From NCBI RefSeq assembly GCF_954871325.1, contig NC_088778.1, forward strand, positions 24,351,120 to 24,415,119: DNA of 64,000 bases. Reading direction: 5' to 3'. Below are positions 24,590 through 36,326 of this stretch, in pieces. The notes under the pieces are model-generated. The model saw only the letters and a list, made by a program, of their open reading frames with translations, ran no database searches and had not been told where the DNA came from. The stretch's first letter is position 1. Every line of letters begins with the position of its first letter. The stretch is from Gordionus sp. m RMFG-2023 (lineage: Eukaryota; Nematomorpha; Gordioida; Chordodea; Parachordodidae). The position numbers and the translations under genes were made by a program.

Positions 24590-27304
24590 CTTGTTAGCAG
24601 AGTTGTTAAAAGATACTTTTTAAATGGATCGAGATATAGATACATCCTCTAAAAATTTATCTAGATACAGATACAGCTTCTAAAAAGTTATCTTGATACA
24701 GATATAATTTAAAATGTATCTATGTACAGATACATTTTTTATTATACTCTTAGATAAGGTTTGAATAAACATAAATTAGGATTCTATTGTGAAAATTCAT
24801 GAAATGATCTAAAAAATATATTGACTCGATATCACATTTATCAAAATATAACTAAAATAATGATTTTTAGATATTAATATAATATATGATTAATGTAAAT
24901 AATTATTATATATCATTAATAAAATAATATAATATATGATTAAATGATTATAAATAATTATTAGATTTCAGTAATAAAATATTTTCAAAATTTTGGTCAT
25001 TAAGACATCCTCGTAAAGACATTTTTAGCTTTACTAAAAAGTCTTTCAACAGGAGCGCTGGAAGGGATTGTGGTGTTATTTTAATGAATAACATTTTTAT
25101 ATCAGGATATTCTTTAAAAATACTAAAATCTCGGCATTCATTTTTGAAAAAACTATTTAAAATTTGTTGATTATCATAATTTAAATCATTAACAATCATA
25201 TCTCCTGCTGTGGGATACTGAAAAAAATCGGATATAAATTATTGGTTTTTTTTCACAGGTTAATTTCACTCATTTGAAGACTTTGGTAATTCCTCAACTA
25301 ATCTTTGTATTAATTGTTTTTTTTTATTAAAATTTTCATCCATTTGTAACCATGTCCATTATAGTTTAGAAAAAGGATGAAGCATAGTTGCCAAAATATT
25401 TTCATCTTCAAAAATTGTCCCAATAAACCTAGAATTATTAAATATTAATTAATTTATTATTAATTTACCTATCTTCAATCCCTTTAAGTACGGAATTTAA
25501 GAGTGGTAAACAAAATTTCATGTTCATTTGTTTAAATTTTTCAATTTAATAATGGCCTGGGAAATAGTTGCACAGTAATATGCTGTGAACATATATTTAT
25601 CTCCCTGCAGGATATCAAGTGAACTTGATACCGGCTTCATTAGCTAATTTAAAATAATGCTGCATATATAAATTTTATTTATAACTTACTAAACAATATT
25701 CATGAATAAAATCACATTCATTAGATAAAAATCTAGATAGTTTTATTTCATCGCAAATCTTGTCTAATTTTTCAAATTTAGTCTTAATAATTTCTGACAT
25801 TAATTGTAAAGCATTATAAGTGGAGTTCAATCTAGTTATATTGGGACATATAAAATATCGGCCAATATTATTTTTAATAATCTCAAGCTGAATTTTGAGA
25901 TTTATTTTGTCTATTCCAATTAACTTGAAAACTCTATCATAAATAAGTAATATTATGTTTATATTTATAATAAAATAAACCTAAAAGACTTAATAAAGTT
26001 TTTGGCATTATCAGTAATGGTCTTTGAGATTTTATTTTGTATGCAATAATCCTTTGCTATATCTTGTAAATTTTTTGCTATTTTATCATATGTATGACTA
26101 CCAGTCATTCTTTTACAAGCCAACGTTACATTTTTTTCTTTCCAAACTTGTTGGATCTATATAGTGTGCAGTGACTCCTATGTCTGAACTAAAAATTAAC
26201 ATTTCTTAAAACTGCTCAAATAATTTGATTGTAATTAAATTATTATACAAATTTAAATGTTAGCAATATCGGCGATAGGCACTCCAACAATCTGCTGTTG
26301 TGCATATTAACGATGGTTCTATTATTAATGATTTCTTTCTTTTTATTCTCCCATCTTTGGGAAATTCTAGCAACAACTGTCTGTCGGCAAATTATATTTT
26401 TTTGAGGAGTTAATGTTTTGATCATTTTTATAAATGAAGGATTTTTAATAATTGAAAATGGCTGTATCAATAATAAACTTAGTTATTAAATCATATAAAG
26501 TGGTTTGGGTTAAAGTCTGAGGTCTCTTAGAAAAAAAAATCAATGGACGATAAGCCTAGTCCAATATTCTCTTTAATATATTTTTTCTCCTTCCCCTTTT
26601 TTATTTGGATTAAGGGTGTTTGATGTCTTCTCTTAAAATTAAAATTGTAAACATTTATTTAGTATCTATACCTTTAAATGTTTTACAATGTTGCAAGTTG
26701 AGGTAATGCTAACTGAAATTTGCATATTTTTTGGTAGACATGGCAGACATTTTACTAACAGAGATTTGTTTTCTTTATTTTGAGATATTATTAAAATAGT
26801 CTATAAATTGGCCATGGAAGAATGTCGTCATTTTCGTCATCAATATTAATCTTAATAATTAATATAATAGAATAAAATACCAATTCCATTGCAATTAAAA
26901 ATGGCAAATTCCTTGAGATGGATTGTAATTAATATCAGAATTTTCTTGTTATTGATAACTCAGGTATAATATTTAATTAATATTTATATATTCTTTTTTA
27001 TATATAAGTTTTAATATTTTACATATATATATATTAATATTAAGTTATATGCTCATATGAAATAAAATAAATTTTAAATTCAAGTGTTTTTATTTATAAT
27101 ATAAAAAGCGTTAAATAGAAGTATATCAAAATGTATCTTAAAAAGTAAACAGATACAGATACCTCTAAAATAAGATCTAGATACAGATATAGATACTTTA
27201 ATCAAAAATCTATCTAGATACAGATACCACATTTTTATATCTAGATAGAGTATCGATACTTGTATCTAGATACTTTAACAACTCTGCTTGTTAGTATGAA
27301 ATAT
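24590..27304 (-). mobile_element. BED-type hAT transposon, 2699 bp, decayed
   Basis: Element 24598-27296 with perfect 8-bp TSD cttgttag (24590-24597, 27297-27304). Terminal inverted repeats read CAGAGTTGTTAAA followed by GATAC / GTATC. Subterminal repeats of agatacagatac occur at both ends (24630-24745, 27125-27285). Coding remnants run on the minus strand from about 26900 to 24948. Confidence 0.92.
24948..26900 (-). pseudogene. hAT transposase remnant
   Basis: Pieces in order on the minus strand. 26470-26243 has a PFSIIKNPSFIKMIKTLTPQ block, typical of the N-terminal third of hAT transposases. About 25610-25480 reads LQGDKYMFTAYYCATIS and then a KFCLPLLNSVLKGIEDR-like stretch in another frame. 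25199-24948 holds the C-terminal hAT dimerisation region (TIPSSAPVERLFSKAKNVF, split between frames, then LNDQNFENILLLKSN). The pieces fall in different frames with stops between, so the gene is dead. A BED finger is expected upstream (about 26600-26900) but I could not read it cleanly. Confidence 0.8.
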
Positions 27305-27794
27305 TAGATAAAAAGATTCAATTTATTTTTAATAAAGCCTTAATACATAAAAGTTGTTCTTGAACATTTTTTAAATAATACGGCCCATTTTTATAAAAAT
27401 ACTAACCTAAAAAATTATAGCCATTTATATTATAAATATATTTTTTTTAGTGTTAGAAAATAATCTTATGGAAAGCATAATTCAATAGAATCTGGTAAAG
27501 GTCCTTTTTCCCTTGATCTAAATGTATATTTTGAATGCCCTCTACATTATGTAAAAGGCAACCTTAACAATTTGAACTGTGTTAACTATGCTAGTAGATA
27601 ATTTAATAAGAAGCCTAAATTTGGCAGTTAAAATCACAAAACATTCCTAATTGAGCACAAGATAATTTATTTTTTGGACATTTAAAGGGTTTTTATTATT
27701 ATGAAGTCGGATAAAGGATATGCATCATCTCCAATAAATAACTAATAATTGAATCATATCAAGCATTTTGAATATTTTAATTTTTATAAAACTT

Positions 27795-27872
27795 GGATGT
27801 GTCCAAAATGTTTTGTTAATTTGATAAATTTATAAATTTTAAGGATTTTTTCAAAACATTTTGGACACAGCC
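27795..27872. repeat. 78-bp foldback with GTGTCCAAAATGTTTT arms
   Basis: GGATGTGTCCAAAATGTTTT at 27795-27814 is inverted as AAAACATTTTGGACACAGCC at 27853-27872. It could be a tiny MITE or a rearranged end of the element at 24335-27875. Confidence 0.6.
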
Positions 27873-27875
27873 TTA

Positions 27876-28888
27876 AAGATAATAATATTTGAAATAAACT
27901 CATTTAATATGGTCGAATTTATTTCATTACAAAAATAAACCAGAAAAATTTTATTTTATGCAATGGGTGACGACAGCAAGGTAAATTTTATATTATAATT
28001 TATTTTATTATTAATAATTTAAAATATATATCATAATTTTTTAGATAAATATATCTATACAATCTCTAAAATGAAATAAAATATTTAATATTCGTCATTT
28101 TTGGGCACCCTTTAGATGATATAAATATTGATATAGTTTTGAAATCATCAAATTTTGAATAGTTTTTTAAAAAATGAGTTTGGTATTTTAATATATTTAA
28201 TGAATATACCAATATAAAATTATTATTCATTAAATATAACAACAACTCTGCCGTCAAGTGCCAAAGAGTTTAGTGCAGCTACAAATTTACAAATATATGG
28301 AAGTGCCTTAATGATAGTTTTATTACTAAAATCTATCAATTATTTATAATCATTTATAATATGAGAATCAAATTATTCAATCTTATCTAGATCTCTAAAC
28401 ACCGGAAGGTTAAAACGATGACCAGTTTTGCCTAAAATTTAGCTAGGGCAACAAATACATTATCATTAGCAGAAAAGGTGGGAGAATCTATTAAATATAA
28501 AAATTTTATAAAGCCATTTGAGAATTTTTTTTATAATAAAGATTTCTTTAAAATCAGAGTTTATCATTTGCTCAAAAAGAAAAAATATAAAGATTTTTTA
28601 CCTGGGAATATTTATTATAATGAAGATTTTTTTTAAAAGAAGATTCTTTTGAGAATGTTCAAATATGATTTTTGAAAAATTTTTATATAGAATACCACTT
28701 GTCTTTTATAAGTAAATAATTTGTAATTTTTATGCATAAGAAACCATTTATTTTTTAATCTTTAAAAAAAATCTTCCATCATGTTGATCCTGAAAAATTT
28801 TTGACTCAATGTTTTATAATCTTCAAATGAATATTTAAAGATTTTTGTTACTGTTTAAAAATGAAAGAAAATAGAAGATATACAAAAT
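27876..28888. other. intergenic, no supported gene
   Basis: AT-rich. The short minus-strand frame at 28066-28257 has no recognisable domain. Confidence 0.5.
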
Positions 28889-29168
28889 ATTAAAAACACC
28901 TGCAGAAGTACCATTTGCACTTCCCGGCCCGGATTTTATTTTAAAAAATTTTTTATGGCCCGGCCCGGGTTTAAAAATTTTATGCCCTGCCCGAATATTT
29001 TAAAAAAAAGTTTTTTTAGGCCTGGTCCGGAATTTTAAAAAAAAAATAGGACTGGCTCAGAATTTTTTAAAATTATATTCAACCTGGTATATACAAAAAA
29101 TTTACCTATTCAGTATTTTATCATATTTTTCGGCGAGTATTATCATTTAAAAAGCAAGCATATTAGCT

Positions 29169-29389
29169 AATGTTGTTAAACGGCTCATTTTGAGCCGATT
29201 TTGTAAAACGGCTAACTCAATATTTCCGCTAGAAAAATATTGACTAAGCCTCGAAATTTTGATAATATATGTTTATACCTTTGCTCCTTCTATGAGCAAA
29301 ATTTTTAGGCTTGCGTAATATTTTCTGGATAAAAAACTGAGTTAGCCATTTTTAAAAATCGGCTCAAAACGAGCCTTTTAACAACACTA
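29169..29389. mobile_element. foldback MITE nested in the element above
   Basis: The arms AATGTTGTTAAACGGCTCAT... and ...GAGCCTTTTAACAACACT pair over about 60 bp and include CGGCTAACTCA. Relatives at 33527-33744 and about 58971-59131. Confidence 0.75.
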
Positions 29390-29673
29390 TTACATATTTT
29401 ATTTTATTTTTATTCTAGACAGTTATTTAGTATATTACAAATTAATACTATAAAAAGCTTGTGTAAATAATATTTTGACAATATACTGTATTAATTGTAT
29501 TTTTAAAGAAAATAAAACTGATATTTTAATTAATAAAAAATATAACATATACTATATAATAATGTATTTAATCCTTTGCGTATTTATTTTATGGCAGGAA
29601 AACTATTATATTATGTAATAGATACTATTATGAGTGTTAGCTAGTGTTAACTTTCACCCAACATTATATTAAT

Positions 29674-29787
29674 CATAACTATATATAATCATTATAACCA
29701 TATATAATCATTATAACCATATATAATCATTATAACCATATATAATCATTATAACCATATATAATCATTATAACCATATATAATCAT
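29674..29787. repeat. 19-bp minisatellite, about 6 copies
   Basis: Unit ataaccatatataatcatt repeated head to tail almost without change. Confidence 0.9.
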
Positions 29788-29923
29788 ATAATTGACAAAT
29801 ATAATAATTCATGTTGTATAAATTTTTTAAAAAAGTTTTACCCGGCCCGGTTATTTAAAAAATAAATTCCAGGCCCGGCCCGGGCCGGGCTTAGGGCCGG
29901 GTCTGCAGGTCTCTGATTAAAAC

Positions 29924-32900
29924 AAAGAAGAGATCAATACTAGATATTTAATATTTTTTAAGACATGCTGAAGATCTTTAGTGATACCCGGTAATCATAT
30001 GATGGTTTAGATGGAAAATAAAATAGTTTTCTTAAACTTCTATTCAGATAGATACTTTACTATCAAAATATAATTCTAAACGGATTTTCTCCGCGCCTGA
30101 AGATCGAGTCGAAAGCCGACATTTTGCCATTACCCAACTATATTCAATCTAGGATGTGTCAACACCCACTCTGGTTAAAGATGAGTCTTTCCTGCGCGGA
30201 CGAGAGTTTGAACTCCTCTACTGGGAATTTAAATAAATTATCTACTCAGCACTACAAAAACAATAAAGAGTATTGAAAATATTTCAATAAATCTAAATGT
30301 AATTCCTACACCATAGACTAACAATAAATCCCTTTAATATAATAAAAAATTTAGTGAAAAATAGTCAATTTAGATATAAAACTTGCACTACGTTTAGTAT
30401 CTTCTTCAGAAGCTTTAGATTAGAGGTCTCCAATAGGTTAGTTTACCCATCCATTGTTTTAATTTTATACGTTTAGTATCTTCTTCAGAAGCTTTAGATT
30501 AGAGGTCTCCAATAGGTTAGTTTACCCATCCATTGTTTTAATTTTATGTATTTTTGACCGCTCATAAGTTTTTTTTAGATTCACTCACCCCGCAATTGAT
30601 TTAAAAAATTTATTAGGCCCATCCGCCAACCAATGCTTAAAAATTATTTGATTGATTAGTTGGCTATTTTTTATTATATTTTTACTTAAACTTATAATAT
30701 ATGTAAACCGTTGTACCGGAATATAATTCAGTGGCGACAGAATATTTTTCTTCCTTGGTTGTCGCCGCAGCCTAAATTGGCGGCATGTGGAATAAAATTT
30801 TAATACATAAAATAAATTTACAATTTATATATTTATAATTCATTGTATTTTTATATAATTTATTTGGGCAATCATATTTTTATCATTGTTATTAAAGTTC
30901 CGATAATCTTGTCCAAATAAATATAAATTTATATTTTTTTATGATCTAAAAATAGATCTATAATAAAATTTATATTAAATATTATTTTATCAATTTATTA
31001 GTATAATATTAAAATAAATTTATATGAAACACTTTTGTAGTAATAGAAATTTTTAACCTCCCCTACCCTTCCCCTTTGTTTAAAATTTTTTTTTATCCTA
31101 CCTAATCATTCATTTCCCCGGTAAAAACCTCTCTGTGGATCAAGGACACCGATTGAACTAAATTGTGATACAGAAATTTGCTTTTATAATTTTCAAAATC
31201 TAAACAAAACCTTTATATTAAATCAGTAAAAGGAGAGAACCACAAACCTAACTTTTCTAACCCGGGTTAAACCCACTTCGTGAAATTGAAATTATATATA
31301 CATGCTCCCTGGAATGATTTTATTACTTTCATAATGGTATTTTTTTTATATTCCTCGGCTGATCTAATATCACTGAACATCATCATCATTCAATAAAATT
31401 TTTATTTTTTATAATATTTTTATTTCTGGCTTAGTTATATTTAAAATAAACATATAAAATGACTGAAAGCCAAACTCTGACGATGTTCTTTTATTTAATA
31501 TTTAATTAGATATTTTATTTATTAATTATATTGTACTGGTTAACTAAAATATTATTAAATTTGTATAAAATTGATGGGATTTAAATTTTATATTTTATCT
31601 CACAAAAGTTTACCAATATAAATTGTAAATTTTTGGATCATATTAATTTTACTACCTAATGCTAAACATTTTACTGATAAATCTTAAATATTTAATGTAT
31701 TTGCTTTACCAGTAAAATTTATTGATTCAAACTTGAACGTTATAATTTTTTTAAACTATAATTAAACTGAAACCTTTAAATTGTAAACAACTGAGATCGA
31801 AACCTTTAAACATAGGAGTAAGGTTTCTTGCTCTGGATCCCCTTAATTTTCAAAATACAAGTTAGCCCCCGAATATAATTTCCCCCTATATTAAATGCCA
31901 TTTATTAGCCACAGGAATTTAGAAAAATTTTAAGTTTTCAAGGAAATAAAGGAAAGCATGTTAGCAACAATTTATTTACCTCGTTAACATAAATATTCTT
32001 ATAATGAAATTCTCTTAAAAATCACAAAGGTATTTCATGAATTTTATTGTTGTTATTATAAAATAAAATATAAATTAAAACTAAAATTTTAATCATTTAT
32101 ATTTAAAACTTTGCATATAAGATTTTTAAATGTAATAATACTTATATATTATGGGTTAAATACTATTAGATTTATACATTTTAAAATTATTAGTAAAATA
32201 ACAAGGTTTTGAGGGAAAATAACAATTACAATCTTAAAATATGAAATTGGTTTATTAAAATTATATTTTTTGACCATAATAGTTCTTAAAATATTTTTTA
32301 TCATTGTACAATACATCAAGATTATGAATTTTTTTTTGATTTTTTATAATTTTATTTGAAAAAAATTCAATAAAGTATAATAAATATATAGTTTTGAAAA
32401 TGAAATACCTGTTTAAATTTTCATATTTGTTTAAACTAAATTTCCTATTTAAATCTATCTTGGAAAATTATAAAATTTTTGGTGTTATATATAGTCTCGT
32501 AAGAAAGTTTCAAGTATGTAGCCCTTATCTTAAAAAAGATAATATGCATAAATGTTTTACAAATTTAGTAAAACATGATTTAACCTTGTGTTTACCATTT
32601 ATTACTAGTCCTAGAAATTTTATAATATTCTATGATTTCCACTATGGAACATTTTTTAGGGTTTTTTTGTATATATTTTCATATAATTTCCTACAATTTT
32701 AGTTTTATATATATATTTTTTTTTAAATATTCTAGTTTATTCTGTTATATATTTGCTATTTCAATAATGCATTAGCTTTGGTTAGACATTCATCTTGTCT
32801 TATTTAATAAGTTTAAGTGAATTATATATTACACATCATTGACCTTATATTATCTATTTGTTTTTAATTGAATGTGATAGACCATGAGGATTTTACAGTA

Positions 32901-33518
32901 TTTTGAAGAATGGGCCACATATTAAATGATAATCAAATAGTTATTCTAAATATAATAAGTGAAATTAAAGTTACAATTTGTTTGAATTGTTTATTTTTAA
33001 AAAATTCCTTACTAAAAGTATAAATATTTTTATTATTATCAAACCATATTATATTTAATTTATTACATATTATATAATGCTACATTTTGAATGCCACATT
33101 TCCTCTCTTCTCATTATTAATTTATATTTTATTTGTATTTGAGGTCTGCAATAAGTGTGTTTTCTATACAAATGTCTAATTTCCACTTGTTTAATCTGGA
33201 TTTTTATTAAAAATCTGCTTGCCCATTCTAAAAATTTTGCTGACCCTTTCCACATCAAATTTAAATCTTAATCATGTCTTAATGTGCAAATTAAACCAAA
33301 AAGCATATATATTAAAAATTATTATTTTAAAAACACCCCGATCTTGTAACATAAGTACCATATTTCAAGGAAACAAAATCAAGACCAGAAGCCATATTGA
33401 AAAATATGACCAGAATTTTTCATGACGGGAATTGAATATTTTTATTTTTAAAAGAACAGATCGTAACAAACGATAATTATCTGCTCACTTTTGGCTTTAA
33501 AAAGGTTAATTGATAATA
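29924..33518. other. intergenic, about 3.6 kb, no supported gene
   Basis: AT-rich. Holds a perfect 79-bp tandem duplication (30390-30547). A GC-richer stretch at 30088-30250 has an open frame and a B-box-like agtttgaactcc, but no recognised product or tRNA fold. The 102-codon frame at 32394-32702 is Phe/Leu-rich low-complexity and probably chance. Confidence 0.5.
30390..30547. repeat. 79-bp tandem duplication, 2 copies
   Basis: acgtttagtatcttcttcag... at 30390-30468 is repeated identically at 30469-30547. The identity implies a recent event. Confidence 0.9.
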
Positions 33519-33752
33519 GCGTTAATTTGTTGTTAAACTGCTCAATTTGAGCCACTTTTTAAAAACGGCTACAATATTTTAACTATAAAAATATTACCTT
33601 AGCCTCGAGATTTTGTTAATAGATATCCAAACCTTACGCAATTCGTGAGCAAAATCTTCAAAGCTTGTACAATATTTTTCTGAATAAAATTTGGTGGTAG
33701 CCGTTTTTGAAAATTGGCTCAAATTTGTCCGTTTAACAAGACCATCGTTAAT
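33519..33752. mobile_element. foldback MITE, 218 bp, near-perfect 8-bp TSD
   Basis: Element 33527-33744 between gcgttaat (33519-33526) and tcgttaat (33745-33752). Arms TTGTTGTTAAACTGCTC... and, from the other end, TGGTCTTGTTAAACGG... share the family at 29169-29389. The 8-bp TSD suggests hAT. Confidence 0.75.
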
Positions 33753-36326
33753 CATTGAAATTACAAAATCGGGCTGGGCTGCATATTATGAGTATTTAAA
33801 AATCTAGTGAAAAGCAAATTCGGTAAGTTCACAATAGGTTTTTTCGACATACGAACTAGTTATTTAAATCATTAATTGAACGCTTTTTATTAAATTTAAA
33901 GATCGAATTTTTCCGGAATTGCATTCCAATATGTGTAATCTACCATATAGATTTCGGACAATTTTATGACCAACATTTGAAGAAACCTTAATTTATAATT
34001 TTTCCATATTTTGTGGAATTTATAGGTTGAGTATTATACACCTATTGATGCATTCCCGGCTAAATCAGATCTTTAAATTTAAAATAGCGCGCTCAATTAA
34101 TGATTTAAAATGCAAAAAAATAAACAAAACCAATCAAGCTATCGTCTTACCGCAAATTGAGTATATTTAGTATCTGATCGATAATTCACCTCGGTATTGG
34201 GCGTAAAAAGTGGCATCGTTGCACCTCTGATTCCAATCTTATATATATTATAAAATTCTACAACATATAGCCGACATCATTCCTCACCTTTTGGATATTT
34301 ATTAAATACGAATAAATATAAACATAATTACCTTGCCCATAAATAAAAAGTCATCTTTGTTGCGTGGAGTAACATTTTACGTTAAATAAATTTACCGATA
34401 ATTTTTTTTACCCATTAAAATATTTATAGCATTTATTTTTTACCCAATACGAAAACACGCTTCTCTTCTCCTATATTTTCCAGCCTTTTAAAGCGAAAAG
34501 GATAAATAATAGGATTTCTAAGAAAAGTATTGCACCAATATTTGATATCTAAAACTCATTTTTTTCATATGTGGAAATATTTAATTGAGTATATTTTACA
34601 GTGTTTTAACTAATATATTATAAATACTTAGAAACGTTTCAAAATATAATAAATAGTTTTACAAAAAAAAGAATCCTATAGGTAATAAACGCGTTATCTT
34701 CATGCGTTGCGTTATTACAAAATAAAGCCAATAATTGGGTATAAATCAATAAATATGGAGCATTATGATGATAACGCTATGATAATTTGAAAAACATTAA
34801 ATCATATTTAAAAATATATATAATTATAAAATTATACCTGGTATTTTTTAAATATCAATTATAAATAAAATTATTCTGAATTAATACCACTAGAAGTCCC
34901 TTAGCAGATGATAAAAAAATTTAATGTTCGCAAACGCTCTAATTATCCAAATTTTTGGAAACACTCTTTTGCAACACTGGATTTTTGGTTTGCTATCTTT
35001 AATCACTCCCCCCCCCTCTCCACCATGATTATAAAAATAATCTTAATGGGAAGAAAATATTAACATTGTGATATTTCCGTAGCCAAAATGTCGAAACAAA
35101 AATAATTCAAATTTTTTTTATAGAAAAATCAGTCATAGATTATGGACTCTAATATGACATCAGAAAAGATTTTTTTTTTCATCTTAATCCGTTTTCCGCA
35201 ATTAAAAAGAAATCATGAATTCGGCTTCATTAACATAATTATAATTAATTTCCGCAAAACATGTTTTGAAGATCAAGGTTAAGTCATCCATTATATAAAT
35301 AATTTATAATTTATTTTCTCTATGCCAATTAGTTTTTTTTTATTTGCTATCACATCTATCTGCAACATGGAAAACAAACTTTATAAACAATTATCGACCT
35401 CCATCCATTCTATTCTATAAGTCTAAGAGTTTATTCCACTTTTTTCTATTAAATAATATTTTTTCAGGTATCGTAATTCTCGATTGATTATTAGAATGGT
35501 CTCTCTCCTATATCCTAAATCTTTTGTATTTTGAAGTCCTAATTGAAGGTTTTAGATATAGTAAATTAATTAAATAGGATAAATGGTAGCTAAAGTGGGT
35601 AATAATTTAAAAAAAAATTTTCCTCCTAGAATTGTAACTTTATATTGTTGAGATAATCAACATCATATTAAAATAACAATATAATTAAATAACAAATTTA
35701 AATGAGTTGTTATTACCGTTATTACTTTCATAAATATAAATGCGTTTAAAATTATGGTAAATTGCATCCCGCTTAACAATGGTTACTTTGTAATAATATA
35801 CTAACAGATTATCGATTTTTGCTTAAATTTTATAATCCATCCCTATCCAGCCATAATTTTTATCATTTGGACTTTGGATAGTTTATTTTCTAATATCTAT
35901 AATATCAAAATGGTGTCATTTTTATAATTGATTTTTCCTCTCTATCACGGCTTACTTGTTATTCTTGACTAATTACAAGTATCACCCGGTCTTGACTTTT
36001 ATCGAGGGACTGGAAATTTAAAACTTTTAAAATCGGAATAAATTCGTATATTTAGGCATGAGAAGGCCTTTTTTTAAAATGATTTTATTTATTTTATGCA
36101 CTATATATACCAATATTTCGATAATAATTTCACGAATTTTAGAATGCCAATACATTCATCCCCTGTGGAAAGAATTGGTCGCATTTATATTCAAAAATAA
36201 TCTATTTTTATGATATATATAGTTAAACTAGAATCTTTCTATATTTATTTCATAAAGGTTCGAAAATAGAGCCAAATTTTAAAATCACTCGCCTTTACAA
36301 AATACACAATCCATAAGTGAGAAAAA
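33753..36326. other. intergenic upstream of the ZnT gene
   Basis: AT-rich with no recognised gene or transposon ends. The last few hundred bases should hold the ZnT promoter and 5' leader, but I see no distinctive element. Confidence 0.45.

Larger units (their letters stand above)
24335..27875. mobile_element. putative PIF/Harbinger-like element split by a hAT
   Basis: TTA followed by GGCTGTGTCCAAAAT at 24335-24352 is mirrored by ATTTTGGACACAGCC followed by TTA at 27858-27875. The TTA repeats would be the TSD. If these are one element, its own sequence is about 840 bp (24338-24597 plus 27297-27872), with the 2.7-kb hAT inside. Alternatively the right end belongs only to the foldback at 27795-27872. 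Confidence 0.4.
28889..29923. mobile_element. hAT-type non-autonomous element, about 1.02 kb
   Basis: Element about 28897-29915. The left end CACCTGCAGAAGTACC and the right end (reverse complement CAGAGACCTGCAGACCC) carry CCCGGCCCGG arrays. The 8-bp flanks attaaaaa/attaaaac match at 7 of 8 bases. Left sequence CTGCAGAAGTACCATTTGC matches that of the MITE at 14439. It contains a nested foldback (29169-29389) and a 19-bp minisatellite (29674-29787). No coding potential. Confidence 0.78.

Noticed and set aside
29674-29787. CRISPR-like short repeats
   Set aside because: Head-to-tail 19-bp units without spacers in a eukaryotic transposon; a minisatellite.
30088-30268. Open frame with a B-box-like motif, considered as exon or tRNA/SINE
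   Set aside because: No A box at proper spacing, no fold, no recognised peptide and no TSD.
32394-32702. 102-codon frame
   Set aside because: Low-complexity Phe/Leu/Lys composition expected from AT-rich DNA, no motif and no splice or promoter context.
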